Positions 18,211 to 31,300 of a stretch of 43,709 nucleotides of DNA are shown one piece after another. The position numbers and the translations under genes were made by a program. Below the pieces are notes generated by a model. The model did no database searches, had not been told where the DNA came from, and was given only the letters and a program-made list of their open reading frames with translations. Every line of letters begins with the position of its first letter. Position 1 is the first letter of the stretch. The stretch comes from Stentor coeruleus (lineage: Eukaryota; Ciliophora; Heterotrichea; Heterotrichida; Stentoridae): the NCBI GenBank assembly GCA_001970955.1, contig MPUH01000599.1:1-43709 (forward strand). Direction: 5' to 3'.

Positions 18211-19485
18211 ATGCAAATTGAATTTGATAAAACGATTCTTGAACGATACTATATAAAAGATGAAGTTGGAACAGGAAGTTTTGGTAAAGTCTATAAACTT
18301 CAGCATCTTACCAAAAACAAAAGTTTCGCTCTAAAAGTTGACATTCGACAAAAAGGAAGTGTTTTGCTTGAAGCCAAAATTTTAGCAGATCTTCAAGGAG
18401 GAGTGGGTATCCCGAAACTATATAAATATGGTTCAACTGATCAATTCTCATATATGATAGTTGAACTCTTAGGGCCAACTCTTAATAAATTATTGAAACA
18501 GTGTAAGGGCAAATTTTCTCTTGCAACAGTCATATCAATAATGCTGCAACTAATAACTCGAATTGAGTATGTGCATCGAAAAGGCTACTTACACAGAGAT
18601 TTAAAACCTCATCAAGTTCTGGTGGGAAAGAATCCTAAAATTGTTTATCTAACAGATTTCGGACTAGCTCGAAAATTTGAAGTCAACAATTATCATATTT
18701 CTTTTCAAAACTCATGCCCTAGAGTAGGAAATGCAACTTTTTCTTCTCTCAATAATCATAGCGGGGTACGACAATCACGTAGAGATGATTTAGAAAGCAT
18801 GGCTTATATGGCTTTGTATTTTCTTAAAGGCCATCTTCCTTGGCAATCCACACAAAGGATCAACTCAAACACTAAATGGCAAAACATTTTTCAAATAAAA
18901 AACCATATAAATATAGAAAATCTATGCTTTGGATGTCCAAAAGAGTTTAGTATCCTATTAAAATACTGTAGGAATTTGAAATTTGAAGAAAAACCTGATT
19001 ATAATTATATACAATCTTTATTTCTGCAAATACAAAAAAGGGAAAATTTGTATGAGTCTTTTTTTGATTGGATTGAAGATGAAAAGTCTTTAAGGTCTCC
19101 AACTACAATATGTGAATTTTCACAAAGTTTGAGTATTTCAAATAATATTCCTAGATGTTCAACAATAAATGTAGAGAATACTAGAGTTGGGATAAAAGAT
19201 GAGATTAAAGATGATATGAATGATAAAAGAAGAAAAAAAAATAGAGCGAGGACACAAACTCAGATGATAATAAAAAAGAATAAAAAGGAAAATATGCTTA
19301 ATATTGATATTAAAATTGTTGAACAAGGGGATAATCAGTTAAGTTCGAAAACTTGGTTTGATGAATCGACATATAATAGTTTGGATGTGACACCGAAAAA
19401 TATATACCCGGAGATTAAGAATAGGAAAGCGTGGTCTAATGTTTTGAAGGTTAAGAAGGATAAGAAGATATGCAAAGTGTTTTAA
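18211..19485 (+). CDS. Casein kinase 1 (CK1)-family protein kinase with altered catalytic-loop residues
   Basis: This 424-aa protein has a CK1-type kinase domain at about residues 9-290. Visible elements are the glycine loop GTGSFGKV, the FALKV lysine, HRD with D130 and K132, DFG with D149, and the CK1 signature QSRRDDLES followed by FLKGHLPWQ. CK1 enzymes phosphorylate acidic or primed Ser/Thr sites. The catalytic loop reads HRDLKPHQ where CK1 normally has HRDIKPDN, so the conserved Mg-binding Asn is Gln135 and the preceding acidic residue is His134. Activity may therefore be altered, although the other catalytic residues are kept. The C-terminal tail (about 290-424) is basic and low in complexity, a common site of autoregulation in CK1. 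The gene ends in VF-TAA within the first copy of a 40-bp assembly repeat, which does not alter the coding sequence. Confidence 0.93.
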   Translation: MQIEFDKTILERYYIKDEVGTGSFGKVYKLQHLTKNKSFALKVDIRQKGSVLLEAKILADLQGGVGIPKLYKYGSTDQFSYMIVELLGPTLNKLLKQCKGKFSLATVISIMLQLITRIEYVHRKGYLHRDLKPHQVLVGKNPKIVYLTDFGLARKFEVNNYHISFQNSCPRVGNATFSSLNNHSGVRQSRRDDLESMAYMALYFLKGHLPWQSTQRINSNTKWQNIFQIKNHINIENLCFGCPKEFSILLKYCRNLKFEEKPDYNYIQSLFLQIQKRENLYESFFDWIEDEKSLRSPTTICEFSQSLSISNNIPRCSTINVENTRVGIKDEIKDDMNDKRRKKNRARTQTQMIIKKNKKENMLNIDIKIVEQGDNQLSSKTWFDESTYNSLDVTPKNIYPEIKNRKAWSNVLKVKKDKKICKVF

Positions 19486-19558
19486 TTGAGAATTATGTAT
19501 AAATAATAGGATGTGAGNTGTTTTAATTGAGAATTATGTATAAATAATAGGATGTGAG
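19478..19558 (+). repeat. 40-bp direct repeat flanking a single N (assembly junction)
   Basis: Identical copies at 19478-19517 and 19519-19558 flank the N at 19518. The first copy contains the kinase stop codon, so the coding sequence is unaffected. Confidence 0.9.
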
Positions 19559-19946
19559 GATATGATGTTGAGGTTTAGGTGGGAAGATGATCAAGTTTGA
19601 TGCTTGATAAGAATTTTTTTTGGAGATTTGTAGGATTGTATTTTTAGGTTTTTTTGAAGTATTTAGTATGTGCTTTTTATGAGTTTGAAAGATGTAGTTT
19701 TATTTCAAAGATTTGATTGATAAGATTATATATAATTTTGTTTAGAAATAGTATTTAAATTATATATTTTTGGATATAGTTGTGTATTTTTGTATATGAT
19801 TATTTATGATTTTATTCATTATGTTTGTTTATATATGCTTATGCATGTTTATTTATGTTTGAATAATTAGTCACTTGTTTGAACCTCATTATATTTATGT
19901 AGGCTTAATAAAAATATAGAAAATTATGATATAATTTATATAAATA
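19486..19946. other. Intergenic region, G-rich downstream flank
   Basis: Apart from the end of the 40-bp repeat, this stretch has no recognised gene. It is T- and G-rich and C-poor on the plus strand, as seen downstream of other plus-strand genes here. TATATAAATA at 19937-19946 abuts the next start codon. Confidence 0.4.
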
Positions 19947-21442
19947 ATGAACAGGTGTTCAGAATGCGGAAACATTCCTGATTTTTCATGTGATTGCGAT
20001 TGTACTCTTAAACTCTTCTGCTATAAGCATTTCACAAAGCANTTAAACTCTTCTGCTATAAGCATTTCACAAAGCACTCGTTGCATAATGAAATAAAATT
20101 TATCCCAAACAATCATTCACTAATAAAACTTACTCAAATACAAGATTTCTTTGCTAGAAAAAAGCTAGAAGTCGAATCATTAATAAGCGAATGTTATGAA
20201 ATAAAATCAAAATGTATCGAGACCATAGAAGCAGCATATGAAAAAGCTCAAAATACTCTGCTTGAATCATGTTCCGACCTATCTCTAACTATAGAAACTC
20301 TAAATTCCCTTCAAGCATTTACACCTACACCTTATATACCAGTTTTTGCATGTTTTTTTGAACCTGACATAGATTTCATGCAAAACGACCTTATAATTCT
20401 CAGTAACAAATCTCAACAACTAATCCATGATTCAGAAAAACTTTATAATATCTCATCAAGAACAAAACATCTAATTTCATTCAAAAAATCCGCATATATC
20501 GACTATGAATTTTGTCAGCAAGAACTACAAAGAGTTAAACTAAAACAAGAATATTATAAAATAAAAAAAAGGCAAGAAAATAATAATGTTTTAACAAATA
20601 TACTAAGTTCTAATAGATCAAAGCATGGATTGCTATATTCAAGTTTTTCTAATCAACTTGAAATATCTGATTTATTAGAAACAGAAAATATATTTGCTTT
20701 GTATTGTAAAAGAATCTATCGTCTTTCAATATTTAATAAGGATTTTACAGATGATCAATTCAAAAAAGTTATGAAAATATATAGAGATTATGATATAGTA
20801 AAAAATGTCAATATCGAAGATTCAATATCGAATTCTTATCAGTTTTCAGAATTTTTATCATCTTTACCTAAACTTAATTCTGCTAAGCACATAATAATTC
20901 CTCGTAATTGTCTATGTGATGAAGGAATTCAAAAAATATGCCTTGAATTAAAAAGTTTTTATAGACTTTGCACTTTAGACCTTGCTGGAAATGTTATTAC
21001 AGAAAAAGGATGTGAATATATAAGTGCACTTATACCTTATATTAAACACTTAAGAGATTTTAATTTAAGTGATAATCAAATTGGATTTGCTGGAGCTGAA
21101 ATACTAAAACCATATCTTTCAAGTCTTGTATTTTTAGAAGAGTTTAGGATTTCAAATAACTTTTTAAATTCTGAAGGGGTTATTGAAATTATTAAAGGAA
21201 CTTATTATTTAAAAAGATTGTGTATTTTAGATATTAGCTTAAATGACATGATGGAAGAAGGTGCTTTGTTTCTTGCTGAGCATTTGAAATATTATACTGC
21301 TTTGAATAAGCTTAAAGTTGATAGTGTTTTAGCGAATGATGCTAAGAAAATTTTATGTGAAAAAGCTAGAGATACTTGCAAGGTTGTGTGTAAGGGGGTT
21401 GATAACAAGGTTATTATTAAAAAACGGCAGTTATCAGATTAG
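19947..21442 (+). CDS. B-box-like zinc-finger / leucine-rich-repeat protein, N-terminus split by assembly junction
   Basis: The true start is most probably the ATG at 19947, giving MNRCSECGN and a Cys/His-rich finger (CxxC...CxC...CYKHxxxH). The N at 20042 and its 34-bp duplication shift the frame. Removing one copy plus the N (35 nt) joins the finger to the open frame downstream and gives 486 aa, exactly the length of the intact paralog at 33411. After the finger comes a helical region (about residues 50-230), then ribonuclease-inhibitor-type LRRs (about 270-440) with L.LDLAGN and L.DFNLSDNQIG repeats. Such proteins are usually cytosolic scaffolds that bind partners through the LRR arc; the specific role is unknown. 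Starting at the ATG at 20081 would lose the zinc finger. Stop is TAG. Confidence 0.87.
20008..20076 (+). repeat. 34-bp direct repeat flanking a single N (assembly junction)
   Basis: Identical copies at 20008-20041 and 20043-20076 flank the N at 20042, within the zinc-finger codons of the LRR gene. The 35-nt offset breaks the frame. Confidence 0.92.
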
Positions 21443-22368
21443 TAATTTCAATATAAATCTTACTAATTCGGTTAAAATTTTTAATTTATGTTGTGCATGA
21501 GGATTGTCATTAATATAATTCATAGCAAATAATAAACTACTGAAGTTAATAAAAATATTGAAATTAAAATATCTATCATTATTAAGATTTATAAGCAAAA
21601 AAAAACTAGTATATATAAAATCTGTTAGTAAAAATGCTAATGATAAACATAGTTAATAATGTATATTTTAATATAGTATGGGATAAAAAAAAAAGTTATT
21701 AAAAAGCTTTATTAAAATAAAAACACGAAGTTCCTGAATACCTAAATACTCATAATTTCAATTTAATTTTTCTATACCTTTCTTAATTGTAATATAGTAA
21801 AAAAATATGTAAAAGAAGGAAATGTAAATATAATTCTGACAAATATGAAGCTCATGTTGGTGTTTGCTATTAGAAAAATTAGCATCAAGAAGCTTGTATA
21901 TTCAAAACACATATCAACTTTAAAAGTATTGTAAATCCTTAATTAGTTACGTTAAAAAATTACAATAAACTTTGTATTAAATCAAAGTCCAAATCTTTAC
22001 AGTACTTTGAATTGCATTTAGCACTCAAGCCTTTACACCCAAAAAATATATTAACAAACAAAATCCCATTACAAAACTAAACAAAAAAGCCTCATCATTT
22101 CATCCTAATACCTTAAAAGTCCTTCCTAAAAAAATTCTGTTGAACAAATTCTGCCATCCAAAAAAAAGCTTAAAAGTCAAGTCAAGCAGCCTGACTTTAG
22201 TCTAACCGAATTATATCCAATTCCCTAATATAAAATTTTCCAACTTTCCTTCTTCAGTCATATCTAGTCTAAAATTTTACTCTTCCATATTAAATCCAAA
22301 AACCACCTAAATTCTAATTTTTTTACCTCTCCTATCAGTTGCTATTAAAAATGACTGGTTTATAAATA
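21443..22368. other. Intergenic region upstream of the giant gene
   Basis: No gene or RNA was recognised in 0.9 kb. The last 350 bp (about 22010-22350) is C-containing and G-poor on the plus strand. TATAAATA at 22361-22368 directly touches the start codon of the giant gene. Confidence 0.4.
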
Positions 22369-25300
22369 ATGTGGATTATCCCATTAGTTTGTTTGCTTTG
22401 TGCCTTACCTTCTCAAGGTGCAACAGTGACCGGAATATCAACCAAAAAATCAACACCAAATGAATACACCAAAAAAGGTTCTTACGCAGGAGGGACATCT
22501 TTATACCTTCATGCAGACTTTGGTACTGGTGATCCAAGTGCCTACCATGTCAAAGTTGGTGAAAAAGATTGTCCAACAGTTCATTTTAGTAGCGACTACT
22601 CAACAATTGAATGTATAGTCCCCCCTTCTGATATAAAATTCCCAAGCACAGTGAACATTACAATGTACTCAAACATGGAAAAAATGTTCTTTGATTATAG
22701 TGCAAATATATCGTATTTTTATGACTATGAAAGAACCCCTTGGATTTTGTATATGAATCCTAATGAAGCTTGCCCTGGAGATGAAGTAAGTTTTGTTGGC
22801 CGTTGGGGGACAACTGATATGACTAGGGTCAAAGTTATGAAAGTTGATACTAAAACCTTAGAAATTTTTGATGATGATCCTAGTTTAGACTATTGGGGCT
22901 GGAGAAATGTTACTGGAGTCATGTATGGGAATTATCATGGGGATAAAAATCCTGTTGTACTTCTTGATGAAGGCTATGGAAACAGTCAACCTTTATGGGT
23001 CGGGACTAATTTTGAACCTGATGGGACACCTTTTGACTTCCGTGTTCTTGCAAGAATCGACCAAATTTCTCATCATGAAGGAAGTTCAGCAGGAGGACTT
23101 GATATCACTATCCAAGGTGCAGGTTTCCCTAATACTCCAGATGATTATGAAATCCTAGCTGATGGGTCTTCATGCTCAATAAAAACTATAGCTTTTGATA
23201 AAATTGTATGTACAATTGGCCCTAATGACTCACCTTCAGCTAATAGCTTATATCAAGGAGGTGCTGGGTTAGTTAGAGAATATTGGAAAAGTACAGATTC
23301 ATTTGATAACCTCATTGGCACAACACCTTTATATACTTATCATATAGCAAATCCTCAAATACCAACAAAAGAAGATGATTATANCCTCATTGGCACAACA
23401 CCTTTATATACTTATCATATAGCAAATCCTCAAATACCAACAAAAGAAGATGATTATATCAAGTCAAGAATGTTTGGGCTTTTTATTGCCCCTGTTGATG
23501 GAGATTATTTCTTTTATTTGTCAAGTGATGATGGAGCTCAAGTGTTTTTAAGTGCTGATTCAAGTGCAGCAAATGCTGTTCAGATTATAAGTTTTACGTC
23601 ATGGACTGATGAAAGAGATAAACTTAGGATTCCTGAAACTATGTCGAGTTCTATAGCTTTGACTGCTAATACTGCTTATTATTTAGAAATAAGACATACT
23701 CAATATACTGGAGGAAGCCATTGTGAATTAGGTGTTGAGATGCCTGGTAATGGACCTAATAAACTCCCTTATATACAAGAAATCTTAGTACAGCCAACAA
23801 CTTTGGTTAGAGAAGTTCAGATGGTTATGATTGGTGGGACTAATAAACCTACAGGAGGGAATTTGGTAATGAAATATGGGACAACAACTTTGAATAGTGT
23901 TTCCTGGGACTCAGCATCAGCTTCATGGAAATGCTCGGATGTGAGAAAAGCTTTAAATAATATGAATATTGGAAACTTTATATGCACAATGACTCAAGAT
24001 GATGTAGCTTTTTATTATAGCATAACTTTTGATTTCCCTAGATCAGCCGCAAGAAAAATCATAGCAGTAGATACAAGTACTATAGTCCCTGCAGGTACCC
24101 CAGTAAGTACTACAAAAACTGTTGGCTCATTAGCTTTAGATGGGACATTTGTTATTAGTTATGGGGGAATAGATTCAGCTCCAATAAAAATTGGCACCTG
24201 GATCAGACAAATCGAACGTGACTTGAATATTCTATTCTCAGGACTTGACTCAAACCTTATCTTAAAAGGTTCATCAAACGGAGACAGTATCAACTTTTTC
24301 TTTGAACTTCCAGCAAGCATGAATCCAGGTAGCAATGCTCTATTTACAATCAAAACTGACCTTGTAACCGGTGGAGCATTAGAAGGTGCTCTTGATCAAA
24401 ACGATTTCACTTATACATCAACAATTACTTTTTCACCTATAAATGGAAGAGTTTATTTCCCAGTAATCCCATCAAACTTCCTTAGAAACATTGAAACAAC
24501 AAGTCAACTTACAGTAGACATAGTAGGACTTAGAGCAGTTTGTCGTGGGGATTGTAGTTTCTCATATAAAACTCCTCCTGATTATCCTTTAATAACAGGA
24601 ATTACTGAAAACGTTAATTCAATATCTTTCACTGGAACTGCTATTGATGATAGTCCAGGCGCAACAACAGTTGAAGTTGGTTATGCTTTTGCCACTATAA
24701 CATCAATTAACCCTACAACTTTTGAATCTACTTTACCTATTGGTGTTGCTGGAACTTGGAAACCTATAATTAGAAGTCGTGATAAAGGATTTGTTGTAAA
24801 TGAAAGTTCAACACAAATAGTTTTACCTTTAACAATTAATAGTATAACACCTACTCAAGGTAGTATTATGGGTGGAACAGAAATTGTTATTAGCGGAGTA
24901 GGTTTTATGAACGATATGAATAATCAAGATTTAACTCAGACTGTAAAAATTGGTGACTCTCCTTGTCAGATAACTTCAACATCAATAACTTCGATTAAAT
25001 GTATAACTTCAGCACAAGGGAATTCTAATAATATTTTAACTGTTACGGTAGGAATTGTTAGTCAAACATTTACTACAGATTTTTATAGTGATTCAGCAAC
25101 ACCAAAAGTATCTGATTTTACACCTAAAAGTTCGAGTACTATAGAAAAAGCTACAGTAACTATTACTGGAACTGGGTTTTCAGTAAATTCTGATATAATA
25201 AAAGTGTATTTGACATCAGTTGATTCAGGTGATTACGAATGCATGATTGTATCTTCAACTGGGACTTCAATAACCTGTGTTATGTATGGAGGACCAAAAG

Positions 25301-28300
25301 GTGTTTATAATTTTAAAATCTTTGTTTCGCCATATGGCTTTGCGAGCTTTGATAATGGGAATACTTATAAACTTGAATTAGAAATCACTACAATAAGCCC
25401 ACTTACAGGGTCGAAAAATGGAGGAACGTTGATATCTATAACGGGTAAAGGGTTTTCAACTGAGAAATCTTTTATGTCAACTTTTATTGAATCTTTTCAA
25501 TTCCCTTGTGAAATACAAGATGACCTTACATCAACTTCTTTAACTTGTATTACCCCTGCTATGGGAACTTATACTGCTGGTATAGGATATGATTTTCTAT
25601 TGTATGGAAGACTTGCTGATAAAGCTGAATGTCCAAATGGGTGCACTTTTACATGGACTGATGCTGATACTCCAGTTGTTGACAGCATATCACTTTTAAC
25701 AGGAAAATCCTCTGATTCAGTGACTTTAACTGGCAGCAATTTCGGTGATGATATTACTAAAGCTCAAGTAACTTTTGGTGACATCCAAGCTACAATAACT
25801 GATTTAACAGAAACTTCAATAACTGTAACAGTCCCATCAGTTCAAGGTCTAACTCTACCAATTCAACTTTTCATTTCAAATAAAGGTATTGGGACTTGTG
25901 ATTTCTCATTTACCAACACTTTATCAATAACCGACATATCCCCAAAGCAAATCTCTAAAGGTGGTGATATTATCACAATCTATGGTTCAGGTTTTGATTC
26001 TGGTATGTTATTTACCTTTGGTTCAGTCTCATGCACAACAATTGATATTTTTGATGGTCATACAACATGTCAAGTAAATTCATATTCCACAGATGAAAAC
26101 CCACAATCCTTAACTATTACTGGAACTGGATCATTTACATGTAGTGATACTTCAATATGTGCGATTTCTTTTACATCTGCTAAGAGTTTTACATTATCAA
26201 GTAAATCTGGGAATTTGTCTTTAACTGGAACTTTCCCTTCAGGTCTTAATAATGTTGATGTTACAGTTTCACTTATAGCAACTGATGTTAAGTTTTCATG
26301 CATAGTCAATTCTGTTTCAGCTACAACTATTGCTTGTATTCCTGATGCCCCTGCTGGAACTTATACTATTATTGTTCATATAAATGGTTATGGTTTTGCT
26401 ACAAATACTCTTTCTTATACAATATCTTTGACAATTACAAATGCTAATTCTCCAAGCTGCTCATATGCTGGAGGACAAATACTTACAGTTACTGGGACAG
26501 GTCTTCATGAAACTTCAATTGTTAATGTTTGTAAGAATAAATGCGAAATTTTGAATTCAAATGGACTTGAAATAACATGTACTTTACCTCCTGTGCCTAC
26601 AAGTTATTCTCAAGAGAATTATGAAATTGTTCACAAATCGAGTAAGCTTAGTTATTTTACTATAATATCGTCTAGCAGTACGAATAATGATAAACCTTTT
26701 GATGGAAATATCACAACTTATTATAATGATGGGACTAATGCAGATGTTTATTTAGGTATTGATGTTGGAAATGGGTATACTTTTAAACTGAGTATGATAA
26801 GGTTTATTGGTGGAGGAAACAAGCAGTATTATTTCAAAATGACTATAAACACGAAGCTTCAAGGGTCAAATGATGCAATTGCTTGGACTGATCTTCATAC
26901 ATTCGCTACAGTGAATAACTTCTGGAACTCATGGAAAACTACTAGTAATATAAACAATTCTTATAGATATTATCGTTTATTCAAATCAGCAGCTGGGAGC
27001 AATTTTGCTATAAATGAACTTGAGTTCTTTGGTATTCTAATATCAACAGCAACAACAACAGATTTAGCTTGTCCAGTAACAGTCCAAACTTCTCTGACAG
27101 CAACACCTGTAACAGCAAGTTCAACTGTTCAATACAGTGACTCTCTAACAAGCTATATTACCTCAATAAGCCCAAATCGTGGCACAACTCTTGGAGGTAC
27201 TCTTATAACAATTTCAGGTAATGGCTTCGGATTAACTAAAGGTGATGTTTCAGTAATAATCGATGATATCTCATGTTCTATAAATACTGTTACAAATACC
27301 GAAATTACATGTACAACAGGTCCAAGACCAGACTATACCCTTCCATCATTAGAAATTTTCATATTAAACAAAGGGTTATCATCAACAAAAGGACTAGTTT
27401 TCATATACGCTGATCTTTGGTCAAGTCTCACTACCTGGGGAGGCGAGGTTCCACCTCGCGAAGGTGAATCGGTATACATTCCTCCAGGTAAAAATATCAT
27501 CCTAGATATAGCAACTCCTATCCTAAATGCAATTCTCATAGAAGGTTCATTAACAATAGACGATGTTCCAAACATAACTCTAGATGCTCATTATATCTTT
27601 GTTCATGGTGGTTCATTTACAATAGGTACCGAAGATGATCCATTTACTCACGACATAACAATAACAATTCATGGTAATCGTGAATCTCCAGCATTACCAA
27701 ATTATGGAAACAAATTCATAGCTGTTAGAAATGGTATTTTAGATATACATGGTGATCCAAGAACCCCATCATGGACTTTATTAGACTCAACAGCAAATAT
27801 AGGTTCAACATCAATAACTTTACAAGAACAAGTTAATTGGAAAGTTGGTGAACAAATAGTTATAGCGACAACATCTTATTTGATTGAAGAAACTGAAGTT
27901 AGGACTATAACAGAAATTGTTAATGGTAATGTGATACATTTTGCAGAACCTTTAGAATATACTCATTATGCGGTAACTGAAATTTATACTTCAGGGACTA
28001 TGGATATGAGAGGTGAAGTTGGTTTATTGAGTAGGAATATTAAGATTAGAGGTAGTGATGAAGGACTTGATACACTTCATGGAGTACATATTATGCTTTT
28101 TGCTCCTGGTGATGAATCTTGTATAGGGAGAATTGAGAATTTAGAACTTTTTTATGCTGGTCAAGCTTATACTTTAGGTAGATACCCATTACATTTCCAT
28201 ATGATAGGAACTGTATATCAGTCTTATATAAGAAACAATGCTGTTCATAATACTTTTAATAGAGCTACAACGGTACATGGGGTATTTTATTTGACTATTG

Positions 28301-31300
28301 AGAATAATGTTGCTTTTAATAATATGGGTCATGCTTTTTTTATTGAAGATGGTATTGAAAGTCAAAACACTTTAAGACATAATCTTGGCATTAATACTAT
28401 GAGATCTTATGCTTTATTGAATTTCGATCAAACTCCAGCTACGTTTTGGATTACAAATCCTTCTAATTATATTGTTGGCAATCGTGCGGCTGGAAGTCAG
28501 AGTTATGGATTTTGGTATTTCCTTGATGATCATCCTTCTGGACCTAGTGCAACATCAACTGTATGGCCGAAATTCATGGAATTAGGGCAGTTTTTAGATA
28601 ATACAGCGCATTCTTGCTTTAAATATGGACTAAGGATTTTCAGAAGGTTCTTCCCAGTTATCAACCCTGGTGAACCAATTATGAACTTTACAAGACCTGA
28701 TACGTGGAATGTTGTTAACACCCCAATAACTGCTACATTTGAAAGATTTACAGCTTGGAAATGTCAACGTGACGGGGCAATTGTTGAAGAAGCAGGGGAT
28801 ATTAGGTTTAAAGACTTCAAAATCGCAGATTGTAAAGTTGCAGGTATCGAAACGACTTATACAAATTTCACAGAGCTCTACAAAACAACTCGTATAGAAA
28901 ATGCTCTTATAATAGGTAATTCAGGTAATTTACCAAATGACAATGCAGATGGTATCGGCATAATTACATCTCAAACTGATGGTTTATTAATAGATGGTGC
29001 TCATTTTGTGAATTTTGTCAATGGCCAATATCCAATAGGTGATGAGTCTCATTCAGTAAAATGTACAACAAGAGATACAGGTGCTAGAATCACAAAACTT
29101 AAAGGACTATCATATGAAAATTCTCATAAAAAATTCCATTGGGAGGTACCTTTTTCAGGGATTTTTGAAGTTCTTGACGACAGTTTGACAGGAGAAACTG
29201 GGATTTTTGTCGCAGCTTTTTGGACTCATTTACTAACCCCAGAATGTACTGATCAAATGAGTACATATAACGCTATTGTATGTAGTCCAGGACCTAAAAT
29301 AAGAAGAATAGCATTTTATGACCATGCGCCAGCAGAGATTTTCCATATAATCAACGTGACTATAACAAGATTAACAGGAGATGCAATTCCAACTTATCAA
29401 TTGACTCATGCTGATGGTTCTGAAACAACAGAAATAGGTTGGACATCTTTGCCTATGCAACAAGGAGGAAAACTCAAATCCCCATTAAAAGCTTGGGGAG
29501 TTCCATTTGTCACTGGGTATAAATATCAAGTTCATTGGGGTCATACTCCTATAGACTGGACAAAACTGAAAATGGAGCAGACAACTTTTGATGGATCAGA
29601 ATGGGTTCATTTGCTTTTTAATTTTACAGATCACAGAGAAAATTTCATAGCGACAAGAGGAGTATTACCAGTAGGGGCTGATCCAAAAGCAGCTGATTTT
29701 GTTGACCCTCGTCAATTATTATATAAAAATACTGAGATTTTACCTACTGATCCTTCAGGAACTTATACTTGGGATAATGTCACAACACGAGCTTTTGAAA
29801 TTATGATTAATGGGAATAATGGTAATGAATATCAATGGGGAGATATAACAGTAAATGCTTATAGATGCTTTGGCACACATTGTTCTCCTGTATCACAAAC
29901 TAATAACACCCCTGTTGCTGTGACAATAAAATATTGGAGTGATCCGACTATTTGGCCAGGTGGAGTTTTACCTTTAGCAGGTACTTATGTAGTTATACCT
30001 TTAGGTTGGCATTTATATTTAGATATGGATACTCCAATCCTTCAACAAATCGATATAAATGGTGTACTTGAATTCAGCCCAAATATTTCATGTTCATTAA
30101 ATGCTCATTGGATTTTTGTCAGAGCTGGGTCTATTGTTAGTGGTTCAACTGAAAAACCAACAAGAAAAGAACTTACCCATAGTATTATCTTATATGGCAA
30201 ACCAACTGATTTTTCATTTGCTTTTAACCCAGATGTTCAAGGAGGAAATAAAGTTTTAATTGTAACTGGGAATATGTCTTTACATGGATATCCTAAGATC
30301 ACTAGAGCTTATTTAGAACAAAATACTTATCCTGATGATGATGTGATTTTTGTATCAGGAGTTGACTGGGATGTTGGTGATTCAATTGGTATTGCTCCTT
30401 CTGGATATGCTACAACTGAAGTAGAACGTTTTAAGATCGTAGCTATTGAAGGAGTTGTAGCTAATTATGATCAAATCAAAGGTGGGATTACTGTTGACCC
30501 TGTAGATTTTTCTTCAGACCCAATTTGGCAACAAAGAAATTCTCTAAGGTCTAAAGGTAAAAGTCAAATATACGAAGATGCATCAACACCTGTAACCCCA
30601 GGTAAATCTTTAGGTATAACAAAAATTACTCTTGATGGGAAAATAGCTAAATATCATTCAGGGGCTTCAATAATTATAGATGGAACTACTGTCGATATGA
30701 GAACTGCTGTTGTTTTACTTAATAGGAATATAGAAATTAAACCTGAAGGTAATGGTTGGCAATTTACAGCTGTTGTCAATGACTTTTTAGATGAACTTGT
30801 TGACCCTGCTCCAGTTTTTAGAACCGGGTTTGTCGACATAGACTATGTTAGTTTCTCAGACTGTTCACAAATGGATACAAATTTAGCATGTCTTAGATTT
30901 GAAAGCGTAGGAACTGTACCATCAATTGTGACAAATTCAGCATTTGTCAATTCAAGTAGTTGGGTTGTTTATATGAATGGAGCTTCAAATGTTGATTTCA
31001 GTCATAATACTTTTTATGATATAAGATGGAGAGGATTTGTTGCTACGAATATACAAAATATTACTATTGATGATAATATTATAGTCAGACTTCATGAAAG
31101 AGGATATGTTGCTAGTAATAAAGATGCTTCAGCTGGTTTTCATATGTGTACTAGTAATTTACCTAGTGTAGCAACATGCTCATATAAACTTACTAATAAT
31201 GCAGTTATTGGATTTGATTTTGCTGGGTTTATTACATCGACTGGTGAATGTCAGAACCCAACTAAGGTTTTTAGTGGAAATGTTGCTAAATCAGGATCTT

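Noticed and set aside
20081..21442. LRR gene starting at 20081
   Set aside because: It omits the zinc finger; the ATG at 19947 plus collapse of the junction gives a full match to the paralog's architecture and length.
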